A stretch of DNA of 47,662 nt, taken from positions 1 to 47,662 of the forward strand of contig JALEJO010000126.1 of assembly GCA_022769365.1 (NCBI GenBank), read 5' to 3'. Made by a program: the position numbers and the translations under genes. The stretch is from Oscillospiraceae bacterium (GTDB lineage: Bacteria > Bacillota > Clostridia > Oscillospirales > Ruminococcaceae). The notes below the pieces were generated by a model that was not told the DNA's origin, did not search any database, and was given only the letters and a program-made list of their open reading frames with translations. Below are positions 39,240 to 47,662 of this stretch, one piece after another. The stretch's first letter is position 1; every line of letters begins with the position of its first letter.

Positions 39240-40604
39240 TCATTTATATATTTCTTTCATCTCGTTTGTATATTCCATATTTTCATCATAAAGATAAAAT
39301 GTTTTTTCAACTTCAAGAAAAGAACCGCCGTCTTTTCTTGCTTCAACAAGAAAAAGCCAAGGTTTTGTAAGATGATTTTTTGAAACAAATCTCAATCTTT
39401 TTGGTTCAAGATGATTATTTTTCATAGAAGCTAAAACATCAGCAAGACGTTCTGTTCTGTTGCAAAGGCAAAATGTTCCGCCTGATTTTAAAAGCCTGTA
39501 TGCCGCCCTGCAAACGTCATCAATGCTGCACATTATTTCATGCCTTGCTATTTTCTGACTTTCTATAACGCTCTCATGTCCTGCTTTATAGGCTTTATAC
39601 GGTGGATTACACGTTACAACATCAAGCGAATTTATCGGTGCATTTTCCCACAAATCTTTCATATCCGCACAAATCGGAATTATTTTTTCTTTTGAAATTC
39701 CGCTTTTTTTCATTCCGTATTCAAGCTGTTTTATTGCATCAGGCTGAATATCAACCGCATATGTTATCTGAGGCTTTTTTCTTTTCTGCCAAATCAGCGG
39801 AATAATTCCGCAGCCTGTTCCAAGGTCACATACTTTTGATTTATGCTTTATATTTGCAAAATCTGCAAGCAAAAATGCATCTGTTCCAAATCTGTGATTT
39901 ATGCTTTTACAAACATATATTTCGTCATTTAATTTTTCATATGTGGCATTGCAAAGTTCAAGATATGAAAGTATTTCAGGCATTTCTTTTATATAAACAT
40001 CGCAATTTTTTTCTATTTCTTCCTTTAAATATTCAGATGTTTCATCATAAACACCACAAACAAAAAAGCCTGCTTTTTTCGCTGTTTCAATACTATGAAG
40101 AGAATCTTCCGCAACTATACACTTTGAAAAATCCGATATATTCATTATTTTTGCCGCTTCTATGAAAATATCAGGCGACTCTTTTCCTGCCGCAACTTCT
40201 CTTTGTGTCAGAAGAAATTTCATTCTGTCATATATTTTGTGTCTTTTCAAAACCGCTTCCGCCATATCGGGATATGTTGCAGTTGCAACTCCATATGGTA
40301 TATTAAGCTTGTCAAGTTTATCAAGTGTTTCTATAACGCCCTTTTTCAGCGGTATATTTTCGTAATATTCATATCGTACAAGCTGCTGTATTTCTTCACT
40401 TATTTCCTGCCATGTCATTTCAGGAAAAAAGTTATCCCTTAAATATTCAGATGACTCCTGTATCGTCATTTTTTTAACAGTTTCAGAAATATCTTCAGGA
40501 GGTAAAACATTATGTATTCTGAAAAATTTTCTATCTACTTCACTCCATATTTTCATAGAGTCTATTAAAGTTCCGTCAAGGTCAAATATAATTCCCTCTG
40601 CCAT
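39240..40604 (-). CDS. Fusion: N-terminal HAD phosphatase (beta-PGM type) and C-terminal TrmN6/YabB-like adenine-N6 methyltransferase
   Basis: GIIFDLDGTLIDSMKIW...VAEDSLHSIETAKKAGFFVCGVYD (HAD, aa ~1-213) and HRFGTDAFLLADFANIKHKSKVCDLGTGCGIIPLIW...DVVTCNPPY (methyltransferase, aa ~220-454) in one open frame. Confidence 0.9.
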   Translation of the reverse strand: MAEGIIFDLDGTLIDSMKIWSEVDRKFFRIHNVLPPEDISETVKKMTIQESSEYLRDNFFPEMTWQEISEEIQQLVRYEYYENIPLKKGVIETLDKLDKLNIPYGVATATYPDMAEAVLKRHKIYDRMKFLLTQREVAAGKESPDIFIEAAKIMNISDFSKCIVAEDSLHSIETAKKAGFFVCGVYDETSEYLKEEIEKNCDVYIKEMPEILSYLELCNATYEKLNDEIYVCKSINHRFGTDAFLLADFANIKHKSKVCDLGTGCGIIPLIWQKRKKPQITYAVDIQPDAIKQLEYGMKKSGISKEKIIPICADMKDLWENAPINSLDVVTCNPPYKAYKAGHESVIESQKIARHEIMCSIDDVCRAAYRLLKSGGTFCLCNRTERLADVLASMKNNHLEPKRLRFVSKNHLTKPWLFLVEARKDGGSFLEVEKTFYLYDENMEYTNEMKEIYK

Positions 40605-40615
40605 ATACTTCCTTT

Positions 40616-41458
40616 CTATTTGTAAAGCAGTACTGCCTGACTGCCCATTTCTTTGTATATCTCTTCAAATCTGTCCATTTCATAAGTTTTATTTCCCTCT
40701 AAAGGGTCACAAACTTCAACAGTATTATCATTTTTATTGTAACCGTTTATAACCATACAATGTTCATAACTTGGAAATTCAAATTTTGTTCCGTCTGCAT
40801 TTGTCCAGTATGTTGTCCATGCAGGGTCGTGCAGATACATTGTTGACCATATAACAACAGGATAACCCTGTGCAACACAAGCATATACTTTTTCAATACT
40901 GTTTCCGGAAATATCGGCAACCTGCATTTTTTCCGGTTGTCTTGCAATATATTTTTCTGCCGCATCTTTTATAACAGGTGCATAACAACCGAATGCATTT
41001 GAGTCATATGGTGTACCGAGAAATGCCTCATACATTTTATATTCTCCTCCGCCTGACTCCTTATGCAGATAATTATCTGCAAGGTCGCATTTGTCAATAT
41101 TATAACCCCAGTAATTCAAAACCGTTGTTAAAGATGTTATTTCACAACCCGTTGGCAATTCAGGATTTTGCAAAACCGCTTCAACATTTATGCTGTGCGA
41201 TGTTGGAACTTCGCCGTTTAAAATAATTTCAAGTGGGTCTTTTGTTTCACTTTCTGTTTCTGTAACAGTTTCCGTTGTTGCCTGTGTTGTTTCAACTTCA
41301 TTATTTACTAATTCAACAGTACCGCCACTATCTTTGAACTTCCATGCAAGAACAACAGATACCACACATATTATTATAAGAACAAATAAAAGACAGCCTC
41401 CGTTATTTTTCTTTTTGCTTTCTAAATTTTCTTCTCCGCCTGATTTATGATTATCCAT
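40616..41458 (-). CDS. Membrane-anchored C39-like peptidase
   Basis: N-terminal TM, INVEAVLQNPELPTGCEITSLTTVLNYWGY, EHCMVINGYNKNDNTVEVCDPLEG. Confidence 0.85.
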   Translation of the reverse strand: MDNHKSGGEENLESKKKNNGGCLLFVLIIICVVSVVLAWKFKDSGGTVELVNNEVETTQATTETVTETESETKDPLEIILNGEVPTSHSINVEAVLQNPELPTGCEITSLTTVLNYWGYNIDKCDLADNYLHKESGGGEYKMYEAFLGTPYDSNAFGCYAPVIKDAAEKYIARQPEKMQVADISGNSIEKVYACVAQGYPVVIWSTMYLHDPAWTTYWTNADGTKFEFPSYEHCMVINGYNKNDNTVEVCDPLEGNKTYEMDRFEEIYKEMGSQAVLLYK

Positions 41459-41461
41459 TTT

Positions 41462-42697
41462 TTACTTTGAATTCTCCTTGATAGAAATTTTATGGCTGTA
41501 TGCCATGCTTCCCTTAAATTTTTTCTCAAGTCCCAAAGTATATAATGCATATGCTTTTGCATCTGCTGATGCAAGTTTTTTTGCTTTTTCGTTTACGTTT
41601 TCAAGTTTTGCAAGAGATGTTGAAAACGGTATTGATGAATTTTTCTTTATCTCTTTTAAGATTTCAGTTCCATTTTTATTAAATGCAAGTACCCTGCCAT
41701 ATTGCGGCAAAATGTGGGCTGTTTCGCTGTTTATTTCAATTGCAAGACTTAAAATATGACGTTTTATTCTTGCCATAGGATAGCGTTTTGTTTTAACCGA
41801 ATCAAGATAAATATCAAGGCTTTCAGCATCTTTATATTTCATCATTCTTTCGGCAAGTCCCTGTTTTCCAATTTCATTTATTTTCTGAAAATCGGAAATA
41901 TCCGACATTCTTAATTTATAAAGTAAAGCCTGTTCTATTCCATTTGAAAAAAATCTGCCATCTTTACATTCTCTTTTAAAAATTTTGTATGAAGCTTTAG
42001 GCATATAATTTTCAAGTTCTGAAATTTTATTTTCAGCTATTAATTTTCTTATGAATGATGCACTTACTCTTCCGCTTTTATCTGTATGCATACTATCATG
42101 CGAAGAACCGTTTCGTTTTATGAAACAAGGTTTTATTTTTGAATTTAATTTATCAAGCGACATAATATAATTCAGTGCAAGAACGTTATTGCCGTCTGAT
42201 AAAAAATTCATATCACAGCCTGATATTTCCTCTGCTGTTTTTTGTAAAGCGACAGGATACGACATTCCTTTTTCCATTTTTTCATTTATTTTTTCATATC
42301 CGTTTTTATTCACATCTAAAATTATATCATAGGCTTTTTTAAATTCTTCTTCACTGCATTCAGCTCCAAATCCAAGCAAATCAACACAACCTGAAAATTC
42401 TGCAATTGCCACTGCTCCCATTGCAAAATTTTCCGCACTTGAAAGCGAATAACAGACAGGCAATTCAACAACAAGATCCGCTCCGCATTCAACTGCCGTT
42501 TCAGCCCTTGCATAAGGCGTTAAACAGGCGGCTTCTCCTCTTTGAACAAAACAGCCGCTCATTATGCAAACAATATGTGTTGAACCTGCCTCACGCAATT
42601 TTTTTATACAATATTCATGTCCGTTATGAAACGGATTAAATTCACTGATAACCGCTCCAACTGTTATACTGTCTTTTTCTTTGTGCATTTCTTCCAA
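41462..42697 (-). CDS. tmcAL: tRNA(Met) cytidine acetate ligase (YlbM family)
   Basis: GAVISEFNPFHNGHEYCIKKLREA, MSGCFVQRGEAACLTPYARAETAVECGADLVVELP. Confidence 0.93.
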   Translation of the reverse strand: MEEMHKEKDSITVGAVISEFNPFHNGHEYCIKKLREAGSTHIVCIMSGCFVQRGEAACLTPYARAETAVECGADLVVELPVCYSLSSAENFAMGAVAIAEFSGCVDLLGFGAECSEEEFKKAYDIILDVNKNGYEKINEKMEKGMSYPVALQKTAEEISGCDMNFLSDGNNVLALNYIMSLDKLNSKIKPCFIKRNGSSHDSMHTDKSGRVSASFIRKLIAENKISELENYMPKASYKIFKRECKDGRFFSNGIEQALLYKLRMSDISDFQKINEIGKQGLAERMMKYKDAESLDIYLDSVKTKRYPMARIKRHILSLAIEINSETAHILPQYGRVLAFNKNGTEILKEIKKNSSIPFSTSLAKLENVNEKAKKLASADAKAYALYTLGLEKKFKGSMAYSHKISIKENSK

Positions 42698-42755
42698 AAA
42701 ACCACCTCTTTTTCAATTGTTTATACATTTTTTATTACTATTTACAAGAAATCTA

Positions 42756-42783
42756 TTGATTTTTCGCCAAAAAGGTATATAAT
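42756..42783 (+). promoter_or_regulatory. Putative ackA promoter TTGATT-16-TATAAT
   Basis: Hexamers at 42756-42761 and 42778-42783. Confidence 0.55.
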
Positions 42784-42820
42784 TATTAATGTACTATTTT
42801 GAAAGGATTGGATAAATTAT

Positions 42821-44026
42821 ATGTTAATCTTAGTTGTTAATGCAGGAAGCTCATCATTAAAGTATCAGCTTCTCGACATGGAAACAGAAAAATTCATCGC
42901 AAAAGGAAACTGCGACAGAATCGGTATTGACGGCCACGTTTCATACAAAACAAACGACGGCAGATCTTTTGAAGCTGATTGCCCTTTCCCTACTCACACA
43001 GAAGCTTTTGAAAAAGTTGTTGAACTTCTTACAACAGGCGATACAAAGGTAATCGACAGCGTAAGCGAAATTTCTGCTGTTGGTCACAGAATCGTGCAGG
43101 GTGGCGAAATCTTCGATAAAGCTACTCTTATTACAGACAAGGTTCTTGAACAGATTGAAGAACTCAAAGCTCTTGCACCTGTTCACAATCACGCTCATTA
43201 CCTTGCTATTAAGGCAAGCAGAGAAGTATTTGATCCAAGCGTTCCTCAGGTTGCAGTATTCGATACATCTTTCCACCAGACAATTCCAAAGAAGGCTTAT
43301 ATCTATGGTTTCCCTTACGAAGACTATGAAAAGTATCACGTAAGAAAATATGGTTTCCACGGCACTTCACACAGATTTGTTTCTGCTGCACTTGCTGAAG
43401 CTATGGGTAAAGACCCTAAGGACCTTAAAATCATTTCATGTCACCTTGGAAACGGCTCATCAATCACAGCTGTTGACGGTGGTAAATCTGTTGATACAAC
43501 AATGGGACTTACTCCTCTTGATGGCGTTCTTATGGGTACAAGATGCGGTAATGTTGACCCTTCAACAGTTACATTCCTTCAGAAAGCTCATAATTTCACA
43601 GCTGACGAAATGGACGCTTATATGAATAAGAAATCAGGTCTTGTTGGTATTTCAGGCGTTTCTTCTGATATGAGAGACTTAACAGCAGCTGCTGAATCAG
43701 GAAACGAAAGAGCAAAACTTGCTAAGGAAATCCTCATTTATGATATAAAGAAAGACATCGGTGCACTTGCTGCTGCTATGGGCGGTGTTGATGCTGTTTT
43801 ATTCACAGGCGGTATCGGTGAAAACGATGGTTCTGTCCGTAAAGAAGTTTGCGATGGTCTTGAATTCCTTGGAATCAAGCTTAAAGACGGTTCTGAAAAT
43901 GTAAGAGGAGAACTTGCTAAAATCTCAGCTGATGACGCTAAGGTTGAAGTATGGGTTGTTCCTACAAACGAAGAACTTCTTATTGCAAGAGATACCAAGA
44001 AACTTTGCGAAGAACTTAAAAAGTAA
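42821..44026 (+). CDS. ackA: Acetate kinase
   Basis: VVNAGSSSLKYQLLDM, VAVFDTSFHQTIPKKAYIYG, GFHGTSHRFVS, HLGNGSSITAV, FTGGIGEND. Confidence 0.98.
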   Translation: MLILVVNAGSSSLKYQLLDMETEKFIAKGNCDRIGIDGHVSYKTNDGRSFEADCPFPTHTEAFEKVVELLTTGDTKVIDSVSEISAVGHRIVQGGEIFDKATLITDKVLEQIEELKALAPVHNHAHYLAIKASREVFDPSVPQVAVFDTSFHQTIPKKAYIYGFPYEDYEKYHVRKYGFHGTSHRFVSAALAEAMGKDPKDLKIISCHLGNGSSITAVDGGKSVDTTMGLTPLDGVLMGTRCGNVDPSTVTFLQKAHNFTADEMDAYMNKKSGLVGISGVSSDMRDLTAAAESGNERAKLAKEILIYDIKKDIGALAAAMGGVDAVLFTGGIGENDGSVRKEVCDGLEFLGIKLKDGSENVRGELAKISADDAKVEVWVVPTNEELLIARDTKKLCEELKK

Positions 44027-44044
44027 TTCAATAAAATTATTATC

Positions 44045-44072
44045 GGGGCTGCTTTATGCAGTCCCTTTTTTA
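44045..44072 (+). terminator. Terminator of ackA
   Basis: GGGGCTGCTTTATGCAGTCCC followed by TTTTTT. Confidence 0.75.
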
Positions 44073-44085
44073 TACTTTATATATT

Positions 44086-44289
44086 TTATTTTACACGTTT
44101 TATTTTTGTTTTTTTGCCGTCAGGTGTTTCTATATAAGTATTTTCAAGGTTGCCTATAAGGCTTCTTTTTATTGCAGCCCTATACTCATCTCTGAGTTTT
44201 TGCTGCTCTTTTTTTTCATCTTCTGTTAAACCTTCCGAACGTGACTTTCTTGCAAGTTCATTTATTCGCTGTATTTTTTCTTCTGTCAT
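44086..44289 (-). CDS. DUF896 (YnzC-like) protein
   Basis: KIQRINELARKSRSEGLTEDEKKEQQKLRDEYRAAIKRSL. Confidence 0.92.
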   Translation of the reverse strand: MTEEKIQRINELARKSRSEGLTEDEKKEQQKLRDEYRAAIKRSLIGNLENTYIETPDGKKTKIKRVK

Positions 44290-44344
44290 TTTTATTATTC
44301 TCCTTTTTCTATTATCTTAATTATATCATATTTTATACTTAAAA

Positions 44345-45169
44345 TCAATCTTTTTTAAGAATATAATATTCTATTTCAGCCGTTGTATCAAGCACAGGTG
44401 TATTATATAATTTCTGACGGTTTTCTTCTTTGACTTTCCAGTAATGTGGTGTCATCATCAAAAGATTTTTCATATCGTTTCCGTCTGTCATATGTATATT
44501 AAATTTTATATCTCTTTTTTCAAGCAATTCATAATTTTCTGGAAGAACTGTAGGCGAATATCTTTCGTGAATTTCAGGATATATTATTTTTCGCATTTCA
44601 AGCAAATGTGAAAGTCCTGCCCTTACAAGTATAAGTATTCCGTTATCTTTTATTATTCTGTTTGTTTCGGTTTCTGTTACATTTGCAAACATAGAAAGAA
44701 CTATACCACAGCTTTTATCCTGCATTGGAACATCTGCAACATTTGCAACCATCCAATTTACATCACCATATTTTTTTGATGCCGTTCTGACCGCATATTT
44801 TGATAAATCAAAACCATAACATTCAGTATCTTTACCAATTTTTTCAAGATATTTTTGAAGATGTCCAAGATAGTATCCTTCTCCGCAGCCCATATCAAGT
44901 ATAACATTTTCTTCTGAATCAGGCATATATTTTTCAACTATACTGCAAAGTTCATCAAGAACAGGTTTATAAAACTCTTTGTCGAGAAAATTTCTTCTTG
45001 ATGCTATCATTTCTTTTGAATCTCCGCTGTCGGCTTTTCCGTGTATACAAAGATTAACATAACCCTCTTTTGCAATATCAAAGCAATGCTTTCCGCAAGT
45101 CAAAATATTTTCCTTTTCAAAAAGATTTTTTCCGCAATTCGGACATTTTAAATGTTTAGCATTTTTCAT
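44345..45169 (-). CDS. RlmA-like 23S rRNA (guanine) methyltransferase
   Basis: LKCPNCGKNLFEKENILTCGKHCFDIAKEGYVNL, ILDMGCGEGYYLGHL. Start corrected to ATG at 45169 preceded by AAGGAG. Confidence 0.85.
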   Translation of the reverse strand: MKNAKHLKCPNCGKNLFEKENILTCGKHCFDIAKEGYVNLCIHGKADSGDSKEMIASRRNFLDKEFYKPVLDELCSIVEKYMPDSEENVILDMGCGEGYYLGHLQKYLEKIGKDTECYGFDLSKYAVRTASKKYGDVNWMVANVADVPMQDKSCGIVLSMFANVTETETNRIIKDNGILILVRAGLSHLLEMRKIIYPEIHERYSPTVLPENYELLEKRDIKFNIHMTDGNDMKNLLMMTPHYWKVKEENRQKLYNTPVLDTTAEIEYYILKKD

Positions 45170-45185
45170 TCCATAACTCCTTGTT

Positions 45186-45983
45186 TTATCCGTTGTATCT
45201 TTCATAATAGAACATATATTGCTGCATTATTCCCTCATATCCTGAATATTTCGATTTATCAAAATTACCGTTATAATGACGTTCTATAATTTTTTTCATC
45301 CAAGTATCAATTGGAAATGCATCTGTTTTATGATAAGCAAAAAGTGAAACGCAGTCAGCGACTTTATTTCCCACACCGTTCAATGTTTTTAAATAATCCC
45401 TGCATTCTTCATATTGCATTTCAAACGGTTTTTCAAGCAAAAATTTTCCGTCAAGGACATCTCGCACAGCCGAAACAATATATTTCGACCTGTAACCAAA
45501 ACCTAAATCAGATAATGCATTTTCGGAAATATCTTTCATTTCTTCAGGTGACGGAAATTCGTAAAATCCGTTTTCTATTTCTCTTCCGTAATTTTTGCAT
45601 ATTATTTCTATAAGCTGCTTTATTCTTGGTATTCTCATCTGCTGGGATATTATAAAAGAAATCAGCGTTTCCCAAGGCTGCTGATTTAAAATTCTTATTC
45701 CTTTTCCAAAATCTGCCGCCTTTTTTAAATATTCATCTTCGCCATTTTTAACCACGTTCAAATACTTTGCGTAATCATCTTCTATATCAAAATATTTTTC
45801 CCATATCTGCTTATAATCTTCTTCTGAACATTCAAAAGTTATTTCGTTTTCTCTTTGCGATAAATACAAGACTTTTCCAAATGCAGCAACCGTATATTTT
45901 CCGTCTGATGTTTTATTCATTCTGAAACATTGTCCGCTGTCTGCAATCTGTTCAAGGGAAAAACAGTCGTTTTTTATTATCAT
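45186..45983 (-). CDS. 8-oxoguanine DNA glycosylase-like HhH-GPD protein
   Basis: DSGQCFRMNK, QQPWETLISFIISQQMRIPRIKQLIE, LNGVGNKVADCVSLFAYHKTDAFPIDTWMKKI. Confidence 0.88.
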   Translation of the reverse strand: MIIKNDCFSLEQIADSGQCFRMNKTSDGKYTVAAFGKVLYLSQRENEITFECSEEDYKQIWEKYFDIEDDYAKYLNVVKNGEDEYLKKAADFGKGIRILNQQPWETLISFIISQQMRIPRIKQLIEIICKNYGREIENGFYEFPSPEEMKDISENALSDLGFGYRSKYIVSAVRDVLDGKFLLEKPFEMQYEECRDYLKTLNGVGNKVADCVSLFAYHKTDAFPIDTWMKKIIERHYNGNFDKSKYSGYEGIMQQYMFYYERYNG

Positions 45984-46054
45984 AAAATCACCTCACACAT
46001 ATAAAATATCATATAACATTATTGACGTTTTGTCAAGTGGAATTTTAAATAATC

Positions 46055-46084
46055 AAAAAACGCTCTCAAAATCGAGAGCGTTTC
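46055..46084 (-). terminator. Terminator of CAP-dockerin gene
   Basis: CGCTCTC-aaaatc-GAGAGCG; minus-strand T-run TTTTTT. Confidence 0.8.
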
Positions 46085-46100
46085 TTCACTTTAAAACTTT

Positions 46101-47249
46101 TCAGTTTTTATTTCCTGCAAGATTCTTTGCATATGTTTTAAGAATTTCTACTGCATCTTTTGAATCTACTTTACTATCTTTGTTGACGTCTGAAACATTT
46201 ACATCAACAGACTGTTTTCCACTTACAAGTTCTTCTGCATATGACTTCAAAACAAGAACGGCGTCTTTTGAATCTACTGAACCATCTCCATTTGCATCAC
46301 CCAAAACTTTATCAATAACTGTTACATTAAAAGACTTGGTTATGCCGCCTATCTTAGCTGAAAGTGTTGCTGTTCCATAATTATTTGCCGTTGCTTCATT
46401 TCCTGAAACACTTATTACATCAGGGTTTGATGATGTCCATGAAACAGTGTCCAACAGCGGAAATCCATCTGCACCGCAGAACTTCATCCCCAAAGACAGT
46501 TCTTTTGTCGTTCCGTATATAAGTTTATCATTTGAATTATTCAGAGAAAATTCAACAGATTCTTCAATTGTTTCTATTTTTTGAACACATTCACCATAAT
46601 AGAAATTATACTGTTGTCCTGATGTTTCTGAACTAAATTCACCACAAGTTGTATTGTGATATCTAACGGAATCACATAAAAATGTTCCGATACCAACATA
46701 TGTATTTTCAGGATCTATCATTTGCGTATAATGACCTGTAACAGCATTTGGAGTTTTATTTAAATAAGCTTCTTTTTCTTCATACCATTGATTAATTCCT
46801 GATGTAACATCATCGCTCCAGTTCCATGCAAGTACTTCTCCCCAAGATCTTTTTCCACTCGGAGAACTTATTTCAAAGCAGTCATTGTTATTTGTCCTCA
46901 CATGAGCCATAGTCACTGAAGATTCCGCTGCTCTTATTCTTGCTATGTATTCAAGGTCATCAGACCATTTTATAGGAACATAATCCGACATAGTGAGTTT
47001 TTCGCCGCTTGAAGGATTTATATAACCTTTCTGACATGCTTCAAGTCTGTAACTGTTTATAAGGTCAACAGCCTTTTTTTCACATTCTATGTAGGTTCCC
47101 TCAATTCCTATCATAACATTTCCGTCCGAACTTGTTGTAACATCGGTGTCACATATTTCTAATGCTGATGCAGGCAAACATCCAAGTGAAGATGTAATAG
47201 CTGCTGCCATTGATAATGATAGGGACACAACTATTTTCTTTAACTTCAT
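46101..47249 (-). CDS. Secreted CAP/SCP-domain protein with BIG2-like domain and C-terminal dockerin (about 46104-46304)
   Basis: Signal peptide MKLKKIVVSLSLSMAAAITSSLGCLPASA; CAP motifs (AHVRTNNNDCFEI, WGEVLAWNW, GHYTQMIDPENTYVGIGTF); VSWTSSNPDVISVSGNEATANNYGTATLSAKIGG; DANGDGSVDSKDAVLVLKSYA and DVNKDSKVDSKDAVEILKTYA. Confidence 0.9.
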   Translation of the reverse strand: MKLKKIVVSLSLSMAAAITSSLGCLPASALEICDTDVTTSSDGNVMIGIEGTYIECEKKAVDLINSYRLEACQKGYINPSSGEKLTMSDYVPIKWSDDLEYIARIRAAESSVTMAHVRTNNNDCFEISSPSGKRSWGEVLAWNWSDDVTSGINQWYEEKEAYLNKTPNAVTGHYTQMIDPENTYVGIGTFLCDSVRYHNTTCGEFSSETSGQQYNFYYGECVQKIETIEESVEFSLNNSNDKLIYGTTKELSLGMKFCGADGFPLLDTVSWTSSNPDVISVSGNEATANNYGTATLSAKIGGITKSFNVTVIDKVLGDANGDGSVDSKDAVLVLKSYAEELVSGKQSVDVNVSDVNKDSKVDSKDAVEILKTYAKNLAGNKN

Positions 47250-47321
47250 AATAAAAAATCCTTTCATATTAAAATGTATCTATATTATATCATTATTTTA
47301 AATTAAAGTCAAGTTTTCAAT

Positions 47322-47352
47322 AAAAAAAGAACAGCCGTTTCCGACTGTTCTC
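47322..47352 (-). terminator. Terminator downstream of YhgE/Pip gene
   Basis: AGAACAG...CTGTTCT stem with minus-strand T-run. Confidence 0.7.
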
Positions 47353-47368
47353 ATTTTATTCTTATTTT

Positions 47369-47662
47369 TCAGGCTTTTGCAATTTTATTTGTTTTCTTTT
47401 TAGATTCTTCCATTTCTTCAAGTTCATCAAGTTCAAGGTTTCTTGCTTTTACTGTTATTCCTGCAAGAGTAAATAATGTAAATGCAACGAGGATACAAAC
47501 AAGAACTGCAACATCTCCTGTAATGCTTACATCAGCACCTGATGTTGTTGCTCTGAATGCGTGAACTGTGTATGTGAATGGCATAAATGGATTTATCGCC
47601 TTGTAGAAGCTGCCTGAGAGGTCAAGCGGATATGTTCCTGCACTACCGCTAAGCTGTAAGCA
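47369..47662 (-). CDS. YhgE/Pip-type (ABC-2-like) membrane protein, C-terminal fragment (5' end outside the window)
   Basis: Frame is open beyond the ORF-track Met: SGSAGTYPLDLSGSFYKAINPFMPFTYTVHAFRATTSGADVSITGDVAVLVCILVAFTLFTLAGI. Confidence 0.7.
   Translation of the reverse strand, partial: CLQLSGSAGTYPLDLSGSFYKAINPFMPFTYTVHAFRATTSGADVSITGDVAVLVCILVAFTLFTLAGITVKARNLELDELEEMEESKKKTNKIAKA

Overview
The window is AT-rich, low-GC Firmicutes chromosome, most likely from a Ruminococcus-like spore-forming gut bacterium. That assignment is an inference from SpoIIGA/SigE, dockerin modules and gene content. The left edge carries the C-terminal part of a tyrosine integrase and a 3' tRNA-Thr fragment, which looks like the end of an integrated element. 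Chromosomal backbone follows: spoIIGA-sigE, a GH3 glycosidase, a dockerin-bearing C1 protease, ymdB, a heavy-metal P-type ATPase operon with a separate HMA protein, a glcD-like oxidase, valS and a TPR protein. The centre is a complete minus-strand S10-spc-alpha cluster (rpsJ to rplQ, including secY, adk, map, infA, rpoA). It includes rpmD and rpmJ, which the ORF track misses. Right of it are a degenerate HAD protein, ireB, a DUF1540 small protein, a ybaK gene bracketed by inverted MITE-like repeats, glgP, rsmI, a HAD-methyltransferase fusion, a C39-like peptidase, tmcAL, ackA, DUF896, rlmA-like, an OGG-like glycosylase, a CAP-BIG2-dockerin protein and a partial YhgE/Pip protein. Points most worth follow-up: (i) a ~310-nt structured S10-operon leader with its own promoter and an intrinsic attenuator, (ii) the HAD-TrmN6-like fusion, (iii) the MITE-bracketed ybaK cassette, (iv) non-CAZyme dockerin proteins, (v) a Spo0A-box spoIIG promoter with 22-bp spacing, (vi) a HAD protein lacking its nucleophile. 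No database searches or folding programs were run; all homology calls come from recognised motifs.
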